This document shows positions 9,197 to 17,988 of a stretch of DNA of 64,000 nt, in pieces (the first letter of the stretch is position 1; each line of letters opens with the position of its first letter). This DNA is from Hymenobacter taeanensis. GTDB taxonomy: Bacteria > Bacteroidota > Bacteroidia > Cytophagales > Hymenobacteraceae. The DNA lies in contig NZ_CP053538.1 of assembly GCF_013137895.1 (NCBI RefSeq), forward strand, positions 681,501-745,500, written 5' to 3'. Position numbers and translations under genes: made by a program. The notes beneath the pieces were generated by a model that did no database searches, was not told the DNA's origin, and saw nothing but the letters and a program-made list of their open reading frames with translations.

Positions 9197-10111
9197 ATGA
9201 ATGCCAGCATCACCAATCTGTTGTTTCAAGAAGCAACAAAGGAACGGCCTAGGCCTCATGTTCCTATACCCGCAAACGACAGCCCCGTAACTGGTTCATC
9301 TAATTCAGTAGAGCCACCTAAGCCTAAGCCCACTGCCACTGAGCAAACTATTTATACCCGATCATTAATAGGCAAAAGAATTTTTGATGTGCTGTTTGCA
9401 TCAATGGCGCTCATCTGCCTGGCGCCTCTTTTTCTGATAGTTGCTCTTCTGATCCGCTTAGAATCGAAGGGACCGGTGTTTTACTACTCTTATCGGGTAG
9501 GTAGAGGCTACCGTATTTTCAAGTTTTGGAAGTTCCGCTCTATGCGGCCTGACGCTGACAAGCTATTGGCTTCCATGAAGGGCCTAAACCAGTATCAGTC
9601 CGCTGACCAGGAAACCACCTACATTTCTCCTCTTTGCCCCAAGTGCCGCACTCAGGGCCAGTCCTGCCGCCAACAGCTGATTGACAGCAAAGGCGAAGTG
9701 ATTTGCGAAAGCCAGTATCAGCTAGCCAAGAAGCTGGAAGCGGAAGCTGCTTTTGTGAAGATAGCCAACGACCCGCGCGTAACCCGCATTGGCCAGTTCA
9801 TTCGCAATACCAGCATTGATGAGCTGCCCCAGCTGTTCAACGTGCTACGCGGCGACATGTCTATTGTGGGCAACCGCCCACTGCCACTATATGAGGCTGA
9901 AAAAATCACTACAGATGAGTTTGCAGCTCGTTTCATGGCCCCCGCCGGTATCACTGGCCTATGGCAGGTAAGCAAGCGCGGCAACAAAAACATGTCGGCT
10001 GAAGAGCGCAAAATGCTTGACGTAGAATATGCTAAGAGCTACTCTTTGTTGAAAGATCTACAAATTGTCTGCAAGACAATCCCGGCTTTATTTCAGAAAG
10101 AGAACGTGTAA
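9197..10111 (+). CDS. Exopolysaccharide initiating sugar-phosphate transferase (WcaJ/small PGT type)
   Basis: 304 residues. A soluble Pro-rich N-terminus (1-55) is followed by one hydrophobic membrane segment (about 62-88) and the catalytic bacterial sugar transferase domain, with FKFWKFRSMRPDAD, the acidic pair in TSIDELPQLFNVLRGDMSIVGNRP and the C-terminal PAGITGLWQVSKRG. The family moves a hexose-1-phosphate from a nucleotide sugar to undecaprenyl phosphate at the inner membrane, starting the repeat unit. An insertion carries four cysteines (147, 150, 157, 170) that could bind a metal. The stop overlaps the next gene's ATG by one base, so it is co-transcribed with the TolC-like gene. Confidence 0.9.
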   Translation: MNASITNLLFQEATKERPRPHVPIPANDSPVTGSSNSVEPPKPKPTATEQTIYTRSLIGKRIFDVLFASMALICLAPLFLIVALLIRLESKGPVFYYSYRVGRGYRIFKFWKFRSMRPDADKLLASMKGLNQYQSADQETTYISPLCPKCRTQGQSCRQQLIDSKGEVICESQYQLAKKLEAEAAFVKIANDPRVTRIGQFIRNTSIDELPQLFNVLRGDMSIVGNRPLPLYEAEKITTDEFAARFMAPAGITGLWQVSKRGNKNMSAEERKMLDVEYAKSYSLLKDLQIVCKTIPALFQKENV

Positions 10112-10851
10112 TGAAAAAACTATTGGGCGGCCTTCTATTGGTTCTACACACCACCTTAGCCCTAGGCCAGGCCAAAACCACGTCAACTGATACCTGGCAG
10201 AGCACCTTCTTCGATTCGCCGGGTACGGCCCTGCCCCTCCTGACAGCTGCTGCCATCAAGCACTCCTCGCAGCTTAAGTCCATGGAGATTGAAAAATCAA
10301 TTGGGCAGCAGGATATCAAATTAGCCAAAAAGAACCTGCTGGAAAGCGTTGCATTGGGCGGTAGCTACACTTATGGCAACCTAGCCAGCATCACCACGGC
10401 CGATATTGATAACCCAAACCAGTTCAGAACCACGAGTGCCCCCCGCTATAACACGGGTATAAGCGTGGGGTTGCCACTTGGGCAGATAGTTAACCGGAGT
10501 AACCGAATTAAAAAGGAGGAACTTAGCTTTCAGCGCATGGAAGCCCTGCGCCAAGAGCAGGAGAATATACTTCGCCGGGAGGTGATTCAGCTGTACCAAA
10601 ATGTATTGCTGGCCCGCAAAACACTAGCGCTGCGCCAGGAAGCACTAGTGACGGTGCAAACCAACTACCAGCTGGCCGAGAAGCAGTTCCGGCAGGGCCA
10701 GATTACGCTACCGGCTTTATCGGCCGTTAGCAATCAACTGACTGAGCTCTCCGTTTCTCAGGAAAGCGCCCGTAGCCAGTATGATACTGCCTTTATGATC
10801 TTGGAGGAAATCGTAGGAACCAAGATTTCCTCCCTAATGACCGCTCAATGA
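10111..10851 (+). CDS. Half-length TolC-family protein of the exopolysaccharide locus
   Basis: 246 residues with an N-terminal signal peptide (MKKLLGGLLLVLHTTLALGQ). The mature part is long amphipathic helix with Gln/Glu/Arg-rich heptads, typical of TolC outer-membrane efflux proteins (for example RREVIQLYQNVLLARKTLAL and AEKQFRQGQITLPALSAV). TolC monomers usually have two such repeats in about 420-480 residues; this one has room for a single repeat. It overlaps both neighbours by one and four bases (TAATG and ATGA), tying it to polymer assembly. It may form or dock to the outer-membrane exit, since no Wza-type exporter is present nearby. Confidence 0.75.
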   Translation: MKKLLGGLLLVLHTTLALGQAKTTSTDTWQSTFFDSPGTALPLLTAAAIKHSSQLKSMEIEKSIGQQDIKLAKKNLLESVALGGSYTYGNLASITTADIDNPNQFRTTSAPRYNTGISVGLPLGQIVNRSNRIKKEELSFQRMEALRQEQENILRREVIQLYQNVLLARKTLALRQEALVTVQTNYQLAEKQFRQGQITLPALSAVSNQLTELSVSQESARSQYDTAFMILEEIVGTKISSLMTAQ

Positions 10852-12977
10852 ACCTTTCTGACTTGCTCCGTTTGCTGGCGCGGAAATGGCCACTGCTGGT
10901 ACTGGTGCCATTGGTGCTCAGTGCCTCAACGTATTATTTTGCGCGTAAGCTGCCAAAAGTATACGCTTCTGATACTACTATTTATACCGGTATTGCCTCG
11001 GGTTATTCCCTGACTGGCAACGCAGAAGCCGACTACAACAAGACCTCCAACGCCTTTGATAACCTGGTTAACCTGATTACATCTCGCTCTACCAAAGAGG
11101 AGGTGATTTATCAGTTGCTGGCTACTCATATTTGGCAGGCTAGTCAGCAGCCTTCCCTGCTGAGCGTACCACCCTATGATGCCTTGCGGGAGAGCGTGCC
11201 TACTAAACTGCGGCAGGAGTTAACGGGGCCCACCAAAGAGGCTACGCTGGAGAATGTGCGGCGCTACGCCCAAGCCAATAATACTAATACCCTCTACAAG
11301 CTCCTTAACTCTACCAATGCTACCTATTCTATTGATGCGCTAACGCAACTGACGGCCGCCCGCATTGGAAGCAGTGACCTGATTAAGCTGCAGTTTGAAA
11401 GCTACAACCCGGAACTATGCCGGAGCACCCTGGCCTTCGCTACCAATGTATTTCTGGAGCAGTCAAAAAACCTCCGGGAGGGACAAACCTCCTCAGTAAT
11501 TGCGTACTACGAAGAAGAGCTAAAGCAGGCCAAAGCCCGATTGGCAAAAGCCGAAGGGGAGAACCTGGCTTTTAACCGCGACAATAACATCATCAATTAC
11601 GATGAGCAATCGAAAAACATTGCCACGGAGAAGGAAGCCCTGGCCACTGAGCTGTCTCACGTAAGTCAGCAGTACGCGGGGGCGCAGGCAGCTTTGCGCG
11701 CCATTAACGCAAAACTGGGCGGCCGCCAGGTGGCCCTGGTAGCGGGTAACGGTGATGTAATCAAGCAGCGGCAGAAGCTTGCCCGCCTGAATGCTGCAAT
11801 TGCTGACCAGCAGCTTTACAGCCAGCAGCAGGAGCCCGGTTCAGCCACCAAGGTTAAACAGTTACAAGCTGAGGCTGACAAGACCGCACAGGCCATTCAG
11901 GCCAACGTAGACAACTACTACGCTCATAGTAACTCTACGGAGGGTGTTCCCAATCAGGACCTGCTCTCTGAATGGGTGCAGGATATGGTGCAGGTAGAAT
12001 CTAGCCGCGCTAAGCTGGAGGTAATGACCCGCCGCAAGCAGGAGTTTGAGCGCGAGTATCAGCGCATGGCCCCGTTAGGTGCTACCCTCAAGCGCATTGG
12101 CCGCGAAATTGAGTTAGCAGAACAGAATTATCTGACGGTACTCAATAGCCTGAACGCCAGCAAAGCTTCGCAGCAGAACACGCAGCTTACGGCCAACCTG
12201 AAAATCATTGACCCGCCAAACCTGCCCGCCCGTCCCAAAACCAGCAAGCTTATGCTGCTAGTTTTGCTCAGCGGCGTGGGTGGCTTCGTATTCGTTACGG
12301 GCCTGGTTATTGGCCTCGGGATGCTGGACAAGTCATTGAGAAACCCAACCGTGGCTGCCCGCCGCATAGGCCTACCGGTGGCCGGTATGATGCTGGATAC
12401 CCATGCCTCGCCGAAACTCCTGCAGGCCTCACAGCAACGCAGCCTCGACCAGCTGGTGCGCCATATTCTGCTCAAGGCTAACTCCACGCCTATCACCTCG
12501 CCCTTTGTGGTGGGGGTGTTTAGTGTGCAGCGCCAGGAGGGCAAAACTACGTTGTGCCAGGCGCTGGCTCAGCGGTGCCACGAAATGGGGGTTCAAACCC
12601 TGGCCCTCTACCCCGATGGCAACGAAAACGACGAAACCCTGGAGGCACCTACGCTATTCTACCCCTCGGAGGCTGCGGCCGTACAAGGCTGGCCTCTTGA
12701 TCAGCTGATTCAGCACGCCGTGCCTAAGCGCATGACCGAGCTGAGTGCTCCTAATGTGCAGGTGGTACTCATTGAGTTCCCGGCCTTGCGCGAAGAGGCC
12801 TTGCCTGTTGGGGTACTGCGCCAGCTTAACCTGGTATTCCTAACAGTACCTGCTACCCGGGCCTGGCGGATGACCGACCACGAAACCGTGGAGCGCCTGC
12901 GGGCCTCCACAACAGCCCCAGTTGAAGTAGTACTCTCTGGGGTGGCCTTGCATGATGGCGAAGAAGCGCTAAGCTAA
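10848..12977 (+). CDS. Polysaccharide co-polymerase (Wzz/Wzc-like) with decayed kinase domain
   Basis: 709 residues. A Wzz-type N-terminal transmembrane helix (about 15-32) is followed by a long periplasmic coiled-coil region and a second transmembrane helix (about 468-493). The C-terminus resembles the bacterial tyrosine kinase (BY-kinase) ATPase fold. A Walker A remnant is recognisable (QEGKTTLCQ, about 563-571), but the position of the Walker A' Asp-rich motif reads LALYPDGNEN and the Walker B position reads VVLIEFPAL. There is no C-terminal tyrosine cluster. It probably sets chain length and links Wzy to the exit pore without classic autophosphorylation. The ATGA overlap shows coupling to the TolC-like gene. 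Confidence 0.87.
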   Translation: MNLSDLLRLLARKWPLLVLVPLVLSASTYYFARKLPKVYASDTTIYTGIASGYSLTGNAEADYNKTSNAFDNLVNLITSRSTKEEVIYQLLATHIWQASQQPSLLSVPPYDALRESVPTKLRQELTGPTKEATLENVRRYAQANNTNTLYKLLNSTNATYSIDALTQLTAARIGSSDLIKLQFESYNPELCRSTLAFATNVFLEQSKNLREGQTSSVIAYYEEELKQAKARLAKAEGENLAFNRDNNIINYDEQSKNIATEKEALATELSHVSQQYAGAQAALRAINAKLGGRQVALVAGNGDVIKQRQKLARLNAAIADQQLYSQQQEPGSATKVKQLQAEADKTAQAIQANVDNYYAHSNSTEGVPNQDLLSEWVQDMVQVESSRAKLEVMTRRKQEFEREYQRMAPLGATLKRIGREIELAEQNYLTVLNSLNASKASQQNTQLTANLKIIDPPNLPARPKTSKLMLLVLLSGVGGFVFVTGLVIGLGMLDKSLRNPTVAARRIGLPVAGMMLDTHASPKLLQASQQRSLDQLVRHILLKANSTPITSPFVVGVFSVQRQEGKTTLCQALAQRCHEMGVQTLALYPDGNENDETLEAPTLFYPSEAAAVQGWPLDQLIQHAVPKRMTELSAPNVQVVLIEFPALREEALPVGVLRQLNLVFLTVPATRAWRMTDHETVERLRASTTAPVEVVLSGVALHDGEEALS

Positions 12978-13016
12978 ACACAGCGTTTCCCTCCTTGCCG
13001 CATTGTTGCCGCGCTT

Positions 13017-14468
13017 ATGAAACTTACCCCTCCTCTTTCCCAATCCATGCTGCATTCCCGTTGGCTGTTGCCTACGGCCGTGCTTGGGGCACTGGGAGCA
13101 GGTTGGCTGGCAGGCATTGCGGGTCCGGTAGTTCCGGGCATTTTGCTTGCGCTGCCTTTGCTTTTTTTCTTCCTGTACTTGGTTTTCCGTAGCCCCCGGA
13201 CGGGCATGGTGGCCTACGTGCTCTATTGCTTCCTGCTGGGGTTTATTGGGCGTCACTTTGACACAGGAATACCACTAGGCCTTGGCATGGACGGAATACT
13301 GCTGCTTACGTGGGTAGCCGTAATCATGCGCCCCGAGGAAGTGCAGTGGAAGCGCATTCAGAACGACATTTGCCTGCTGGCGCTACTCTGGTTTAGTATC
13401 AACATCCTGCAGCTGGCTAACCCCACCGATGCGAGTGTTACGGGGTGGGTGTATGAAATGCGCAGCCTCACGCTTTATTGGGTGCTGGCGGTGCCCCTAG
13501 GCTTCCTCGTATTCAACACCCGCCGAGACCTGCGCCTGTTTCTGATCCTGATCATTGGACTTTCTGTATTGGGAGCCCTCTACGGTATGAAGCAGAAGTT
13601 CATTGGCCTTGATGCCGCTGAGCAGCAGTGGCTAGACTCCGGGCAAGCGCGCACCCACCTCATTTGGGGCAAGCTGCGGGTATTCTCCTACTACAGTGAG
13701 GCCGCTCAGTTTGGCGCTTCGCAGGCGGAGGTAGGCCTCATCTGCCTGGTGCTGGCTCTAGGGCCCTTTACCTGGTGGAAGCGCGGCTTATTTGCGGTGG
13801 CCAGTGGCCTACTGTTCTATGGCATGCTGATCTCGGGTACCCGGGGCGCCCTCTTTGTGTTAGCTACCGGCATTTTTGTTTACCTGGCCCTCAGCAAACA
13901 GATCAAGGTTTTGGTTCTGGGGTGCATAGTAGCTGGTATGGGCTTTGGAGTACTAAAGTACACCAGCATCGGGAGCAGCAACCCCGATATTGTGCGCCTA
14001 CGCTCATCCCTTGATCCCGAGGACCCGTCTTTCCAATTACGCCTTTCCAACCAAATGAAATTGCGTAAATTCCTGGAAGACAAACCCTTTGGCGAGGGAG
14101 TGGGTACTATTGGCCGCTGGGGCCACGAGTTTAACCCTGGTAAATACATCTCTACCATCGAGCCTGATAGCCTCTATGTGAAAATATGGGCTGAATACGG
14201 GATTGTGGGCTTCATCATCTGGTTCGGGATGATGGTGTACATCCTGGGCAAGTGTTGCGGCATCGTCTGGCGCATCCGCGACCCACTGCTCCGGCAAAAG
14301 CTCCTGGCCCTAACGGCCGGCTACAGCGGTATTCTGGTGGCTAGCTACGGCAACGAGGTAATGAACCAGATTCCCTCGGCAATGATCATTTACCTGTCCT
14401 GGGTTTTTGTATTTCAGGGTCCTGAGCTCGATACTCTCCCTTCTACTGCAGTAGTTCCTCATGTCTAG
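13017..14468 (+). CDS. O-antigen ligase/Wzy-like polysaccharide polymerase
   Basis: 483 residues with about ten or more hydrophobic helices and a large periplasmic loop (roughly 180-240 and 315-390), the layout of the Wzy/WaaL family. The segment LISGTRGALFVLATGIFVYLAL matches the family's conserved core helix with an Arg. It would join lipid-linked repeat units into polymer on the periplasmic face. It begins 39 bases after the co-polymerase and overlaps the next glycosyltransferase by eight bases. An alternative ATG lies at 13047. Confidence 0.85.
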   Translation: MKLTPPLSQSMLHSRWLLPTAVLGALGAGWLAGIAGPVVPGILLALPLLFFFLYLVFRSPRTGMVAYVLYCFLLGFIGRHFDTGIPLGLGMDGILLLTWVAVIMRPEEVQWKRIQNDICLLALLWFSINILQLANPTDASVTGWVYEMRSLTLYWVLAVPLGFLVFNTRRDLRLFLILIIGLSVLGALYGMKQKFIGLDAAEQQWLDSGQARTHLIWGKLRVFSYYSEAAQFGASQAEVGLICLVLALGPFTWWKRGLFAVASGLLFYGMLISGTRGALFVLATGIFVYLALSKQIKVLVLGCIVAGMGFGVLKYTSIGSSNPDIVRLRSSLDPEDPSFQLRLSNQMKLRKFLEDKPFGEGVGTIGRWGHEFNPGKYISTIEPDSLYVKIWAEYGIVGFIIWFGMMVYILGKCCGIVWRIRDPLLRQKLLALTAGYSGILVASYGNEVMNQIPSAMIIYLSWVFVFQGPELDTLPSTAVVPHV

Positions 14469-15369
14469 GCCACTTGTCTCCATCATATCCGTCAACTATA
14501 AGCAAGCCCGCGTGACGTGCGAGATGCTCGCGTCGTTGCAGCGGGTGACTTACCCGCAGGTGGAGGTTATTATTGTTGATAATGCGTCGCCGGAGGAAGA
14601 GGTTACGCCCATTCAGGAGCAGTTTCCGGAGGTGCAGCTTATTCGCTCGGCCGAGAATCTGGGCTTTGCCGGCGGCAACAACCTGGGTATTGCCGCCGCT
14701 AAGGGCAAGTACCTGCTCTTTCTGAATAATGACACCGAGGTAGAGCCTGGTTTTTTGGAGCCGTTGGTAGAGCTGTTCGAAACCAACCCCAAAGCCGGCA
14801 TTGCCTCGCCCAAGCTCATCTTCTACGGCACCGACAACCTTATTCAGTACGCCGGCTGCGGGGGCATAAACCCCTGGACCGGCCGCAGCGTAACATACGG
14901 GCTGATGGAAAAAGACCACGGCCAGCATAACATCTCCTCCCCCACTGCCCTAGCGCACGGTGCGGCCATGATGGTGCCCATGCGCCTTATAAAAGAGGTG
15001 GGCCTGATGCCTGAACTCTATTTCCTGTACTACGAGGAGCTGGATTGGTGCGAGATGATTAAGCGGGGCGGTTATGAGTGTCACTATATCGGCAACTCAA
15101 CCGTCTACCACAAAGAGTCTGTTTCGGTAGGCCAAGGCTCCGTTATGCGCACGTATTACATGTACCGCAACCGACTGCTGTTTATCCGGCGCAACTCCAC
15201 GGGCATGCGGTTCTGGAGCGGCATGCTGTTTTTTCTGTTCGTAGCCGTGCCCAAACAAGTGGCCGTGCACGCCCTACGGCTAGAGCAAAAGTATCTGGGT
15301 GCTTTGTGGCGAGGGCTTAAATGGCACCTACAGCCACAAAACGTTCATCAAAACCATTACTTACGATGA
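14461..15369 (+). CDS. Family 2 glycosyltransferase (rhamnosyltransferase-like)
   Basis: 302 residues, GT-A fold. VSIISVNYKQARVTCEMLAS and VIIVDNASPEEE form the nucleotide-binding N-terminus, LFLNNDTEVEPGF carries the metal-binding acidic motif, and LYYEELDWCEMIKRGGY is the usual acceptor-side ED motif of the rhamnosyltransferase-like branch. The C-terminus has a hydrophobic amphipathic stretch (FWSGMLFFLFVAVPKQ) suited to membrane attachment. It is embedded in the exopolysaccharide operon (ATGA overlap with the next gene). The sugar transferred is not predictable. Confidence 0.9.
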   Translation: MSRPLVSIISVNYKQARVTCEMLASLQRVTYPQVEVIIVDNASPEEEVTPIQEQFPEVQLIRSAENLGFAGGNNLGIAAAKGKYLLFLNNDTEVEPGFLEPLVELFETNPKAGIASPKLIFYGTDNLIQYAGCGGINPWTGRSVTYGLMEKDHGQHNISSPTALAHGAAMMVPMRLIKEVGLMPELYFLYYEELDWCEMIKRGGYECHYIGNSTVYHKESVSVGQGSVMRTYYMYRNRLLFIRRNSTGMRFWSGMLFFLFVAVPKQVAVHALRLEQKYLGALWRGLKWHLQPQNVHQNHYLR

Positions 15370-16568
15370 GTCTACTCCTTACTCTGCTTTCATTGGTTCT
15401 GTACGCGGTAGGCCTCTTCTTGCTGTTCAACGTACTCTACCTCTTGTTTTTTGCGTTGGCGGGGCACTGGAAATCCATTCCTGTCTCAATTGAGAAACCG
15501 GCTTCGCTGCGCCGGATGTGCGTACTTATTCCCGCATACCACGCCGATGCCGTAATTCTGGAGACAGCCCCTGCTGCCCAACGCCACGCCTATTCTGGCC
15601 ACATGCAGGTGCACGTTATTGCCGATGGCCTCCAGCCGGTTACCGTAGCCAAGCTGCGCAGCCAGGGCATTGGGGTAATTGAAGTGGCCTTCGAGAAAAG
15701 CACCAAAGGCAAAGCTCTGCTCGTAGCCCTTGAAACGCTCCCGGCTGAGAGCTACGACGTAGCCGTGGTGCTTGACGTGGATAACGTGATGGATACTGGG
15801 TTTCTGGAGGAAGTAAATCGGGCCTTTGCCGCGGGCTACCGGGTAGTGCAGGGCCACCGCACCGCCAAAAACGTAGATTCTCCCTTCGCCGTGCTCGATG
15901 CCTGCAATGAGGAAATCAACAACCACATTTTTCGGCAGGGCCACGCCAGCCTGGGCATGTCGGCAGCGCTGATTGGCTCGGGAATGGCGTTTGAGTACTT
16001 GTATTTCAAGCAGCTACTCCAGGATATTGGCGATACTCCCGGCGAGGACAAGGAAATGGATTTCCGGATTGTGAAGGATGGGGTAAAGATTGGCTACCTC
16101 TCCCACTCCTACGTTTTCGATGAGAAGATACCCAACTCCAAGGCCTTCACCACACAACGCACCCGCTGGATTGCGGCGCAGCTGGAGTTCCTGAAAAAAT
16201 ATTTCTGGGAGGGCCCGGTGCAGCTTTGGCGCGGTAATGGCGAGTTTTTTGATAAGGTGCTACAAACCTTATTAGTGCCCCGCATTCTGCTGCTGGGCGT
16301 ACTAGGCCTGTTCCTGCTGCTTTCACTGCCAGGGTGGCCGGTTGGTCCCCCACCTCTGTTTTGGGCGGGCTTGCTGCTGGGCACCGGAATGGCACTACTC
16401 ATTTCGCTGCCTGCTCGTATGTATAACCGCCAGGTGGGCCAAGCCATTTGGCATTTGCCCATTGCACTTGGGGCCATGGTTGTGGCTTTGCTGCAAACCA
16501 AAAAGGCCAAAACCTCATTCCTGCCTACTCCGCACGCTGCCCCTGGCGCCGGAGCTGCGCAGCCGTAA
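15366..16568 (+). CDS. Membrane-bound family 2 glycosyltransferase with QxxRW motif
   Basis: 400 residues from the ATG at 15366, which overlaps the previous stop as ATGA; an in-frame ATG at 15321 would overlap by 49 bases and is less likely. There is an N-terminal transmembrane helix, then a GT-A domain with the metal-binding VLDVDNVMD, the catalytic-base region PGEDKEMDFR and QRTRW, the QxxRW motif of processive or cellulose-synthase-like enzymes. Two or three C-terminal helices (about 305-375) follow. It could elongate a chain at the membrane or add a single residue. Confidence 0.88.
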   Translation: MSLLLTLLSLVLYAVGLFLLFNVLYLLFFALAGHWKSIPVSIEKPASLRRMCVLIPAYHADAVILETAPAAQRHAYSGHMQVHVIADGLQPVTVAKLRSQGIGVIEVAFEKSTKGKALLVALETLPAESYDVAVVLDVDNVMDTGFLEEVNRAFAAGYRVVQGHRTAKNVDSPFAVLDACNEEINNHIFRQGHASLGMSAALIGSGMAFEYLYFKQLLQDIGDTPGEDKEMDFRIVKDGVKIGYLSHSYVFDEKIPNSKAFTTQRTRWIAAQLEFLKKYFWEGPVQLWRGNGEFFDKVLQTLLVPRILLLGVLGLFLLLSLPGWPVGPPPLFWAGLLLGTGMALLISLPARMYNRQVGQAIWHLPIALGAMVVALLQTKKAKTSFLPTPHAAPGAGAAQP

Positions 16569-16580
16569 GCACTCACCTGT

Positions 16581-16667
16581 ATGCCTTGGGAAATCATTGC
16601 GCTACCAGCCCTGATCTGCTTTGTTGTTGGCCTCCGGAAAGGCCTGAAGGTTTTTTCTAAAAGGTAG
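16581..16667 (+). CDS. Possible 28-residue single-helix membrane peptide
   Basis: An ATG-to-TAG frame between two glycosyltransferase genes encodes 28 residues: a hydrophobic stretch IIALPALICFVVGL followed by the basic tail RKGLKVFSKR. That is a plausible small inner-membrane protein with a cytoplasmic positive C-terminus. It begins 12 bases after the upstream stop and ends 21 bases before the next start, so it fills an otherwise unexplained 120-base gap in a tightly packed operon. No homologue is recognised; it may be chance. Confidence 0.4.
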   Translation: MPWEIIALPALICFVVGLRKGLKVFSKR

Positions 16668-16688
16668 CAGCCTACTCACGTGTGCCCC

Positions 16689-17891
16689 ATGAACGACCAG
16701 AACATCATCATTATATCTCAACAACCCTGGGACACCACCATAGGCATGAACTCCCGCAATATGGCCAAGGAGTTCAGCCAGACCAACCGGGTGCTGTTCA
16801 TCAACCTGCCCCTCGACCTGAACACGCTGCTGCACTCGTATCAGCAGCCCGAGGTGCAGAAGCGGCTGCGGGTAGTGTTGGGGCAGGCGGAAGCCATGGA
16901 GCAGGTAGAACCCAATATATGGGTGTATAACACGGGGGTAATCTTCTTGTCGGCCAACTGGATTGCTTCTAGGCCACTGTTTAAGGCCGCCAACCTGCTA
17001 AATGCCCGCATGCTGGCCTATAGCATTCAAAAAGCGGCTAAACTCCTGGGCTTTGATTCTTATTACTTTTTGCAGGATGGCTTAATTTATCCGGGCCTGG
17101 AGCTGCCTAACCTGCTTAAGCCGATTAAATACATCTTCAACATCCGAGATTTTGTGCTGCCCCAGCCATATTTCAAGCGGCATGGCCCCTGGCTAGAAGC
17201 TGAATTGATCAAACGAGTAGATGTGGTAACAGCCAACTCAGTATATCTGCGCGACTACGCCCGCCAGTTTAACCCCCACAGCCACGATGTAGGTCAGGGG
17301 TGTGTACTCTCCTTATACCAGGCTGATGGGCCCTACGACATGCCCGACGACATGGCCGCCGTAGCCCACCCCATCATCGGGTATACGGGCTACCTCACCG
17401 ACCTACGTCTGGATATTGACCTGTTGCTCTACATTGCCCAGCAACGCCCACACTGGAACCTGGTGCTGGTAGGCCCCGAGGATGAGGCCTTCGAGAAAAG
17501 CGCGTTACACGAGCTGCCCAACGTATACTTCCTGGGTACCAAAACCCCCGATCAGCTTCCGTCCTACGTGCATCACTTTGATGTTTGCATCAACCCGCAG
17601 ATTGTTAATGATATTACCATTGGCAACTACCCGCTAAAAATAGATGAGTACCTGGCTATGGGCAAGCCCGTGGTAGCCACCGAGACGCAGGCTATGGAGA
17701 TGTTCTTGCCGCACGTGGCAGTGGCTAGCACCCATGAAGAGTGGGTTACGCAACTAGAAACTGCCTTAGCTGATAAAGACACCGCCGCCGCCAAAGCCCG
17801 CATCCGATGCGCCCAGAGCCACACCTGGGAAGCCACGGTTTCTAAGATCTATGATGCGCTAGAGCCCTCACTTCAACCGGCTACTCCCTAG
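16689..17891 (+). CDS. Glycosyltransferase, GT-B fold (TuaH/GT1-GT4-like)
   Basis: 400 residues from the ATG at 16689 (MNDQNIIIISQQPWDTTIGM); a GTG at 16680 is possible but not needed. The N-terminus resembles TuaH-type teichuronic-acid glycosyltransferases. The C-terminal Rossmann domain has IGYTGYLTDLRLD, the linker NLVLVGPEDE and the donor-binding region PLKIDEYLAMGKPVVATE with the family's Glu. It acts in the cytoplasm on lipid-linked intermediates of the same locus. Codon use looks like the flanking operon, unlike the next gene. Confidence 0.86.
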   Translation: MNDQNIIIISQQPWDTTIGMNSRNMAKEFSQTNRVLFINLPLDLNTLLHSYQQPEVQKRLRVVLGQAEAMEQVEPNIWVYNTGVIFLSANWIASRPLFKAANLLNARMLAYSIQKAAKLLGFDSYYFLQDGLIYPGLELPNLLKPIKYIFNIRDFVLPQPYFKRHGPWLEAELIKRVDVVTANSVYLRDYARQFNPHSHDVGQGCVLSLYQADGPYDMPDDMAAVAHPIIGYTGYLTDLRLDIDLLLYIAQQRPHWNLVLVGPEDEAFEKSALHELPNVYFLGTKTPDQLPSYVHHFDVCINPQIVNDITIGNYPLKIDEYLAMGKPVVATETQAMEMFLPHVAVASTHEEWVTQLETALADKDTAAAKARIRCAQSHTWEATVSKIYDALEPSLQPATP

Positions 17892-17988
17892 CCCCCCGTC
17901 TGCCGGCCCCACTTGGTTTACTCTCTGCCTACTTTACCCACCCCGTTTAACGACACTCTAGGCACCATCATTCAAATACAGAGCGCTC

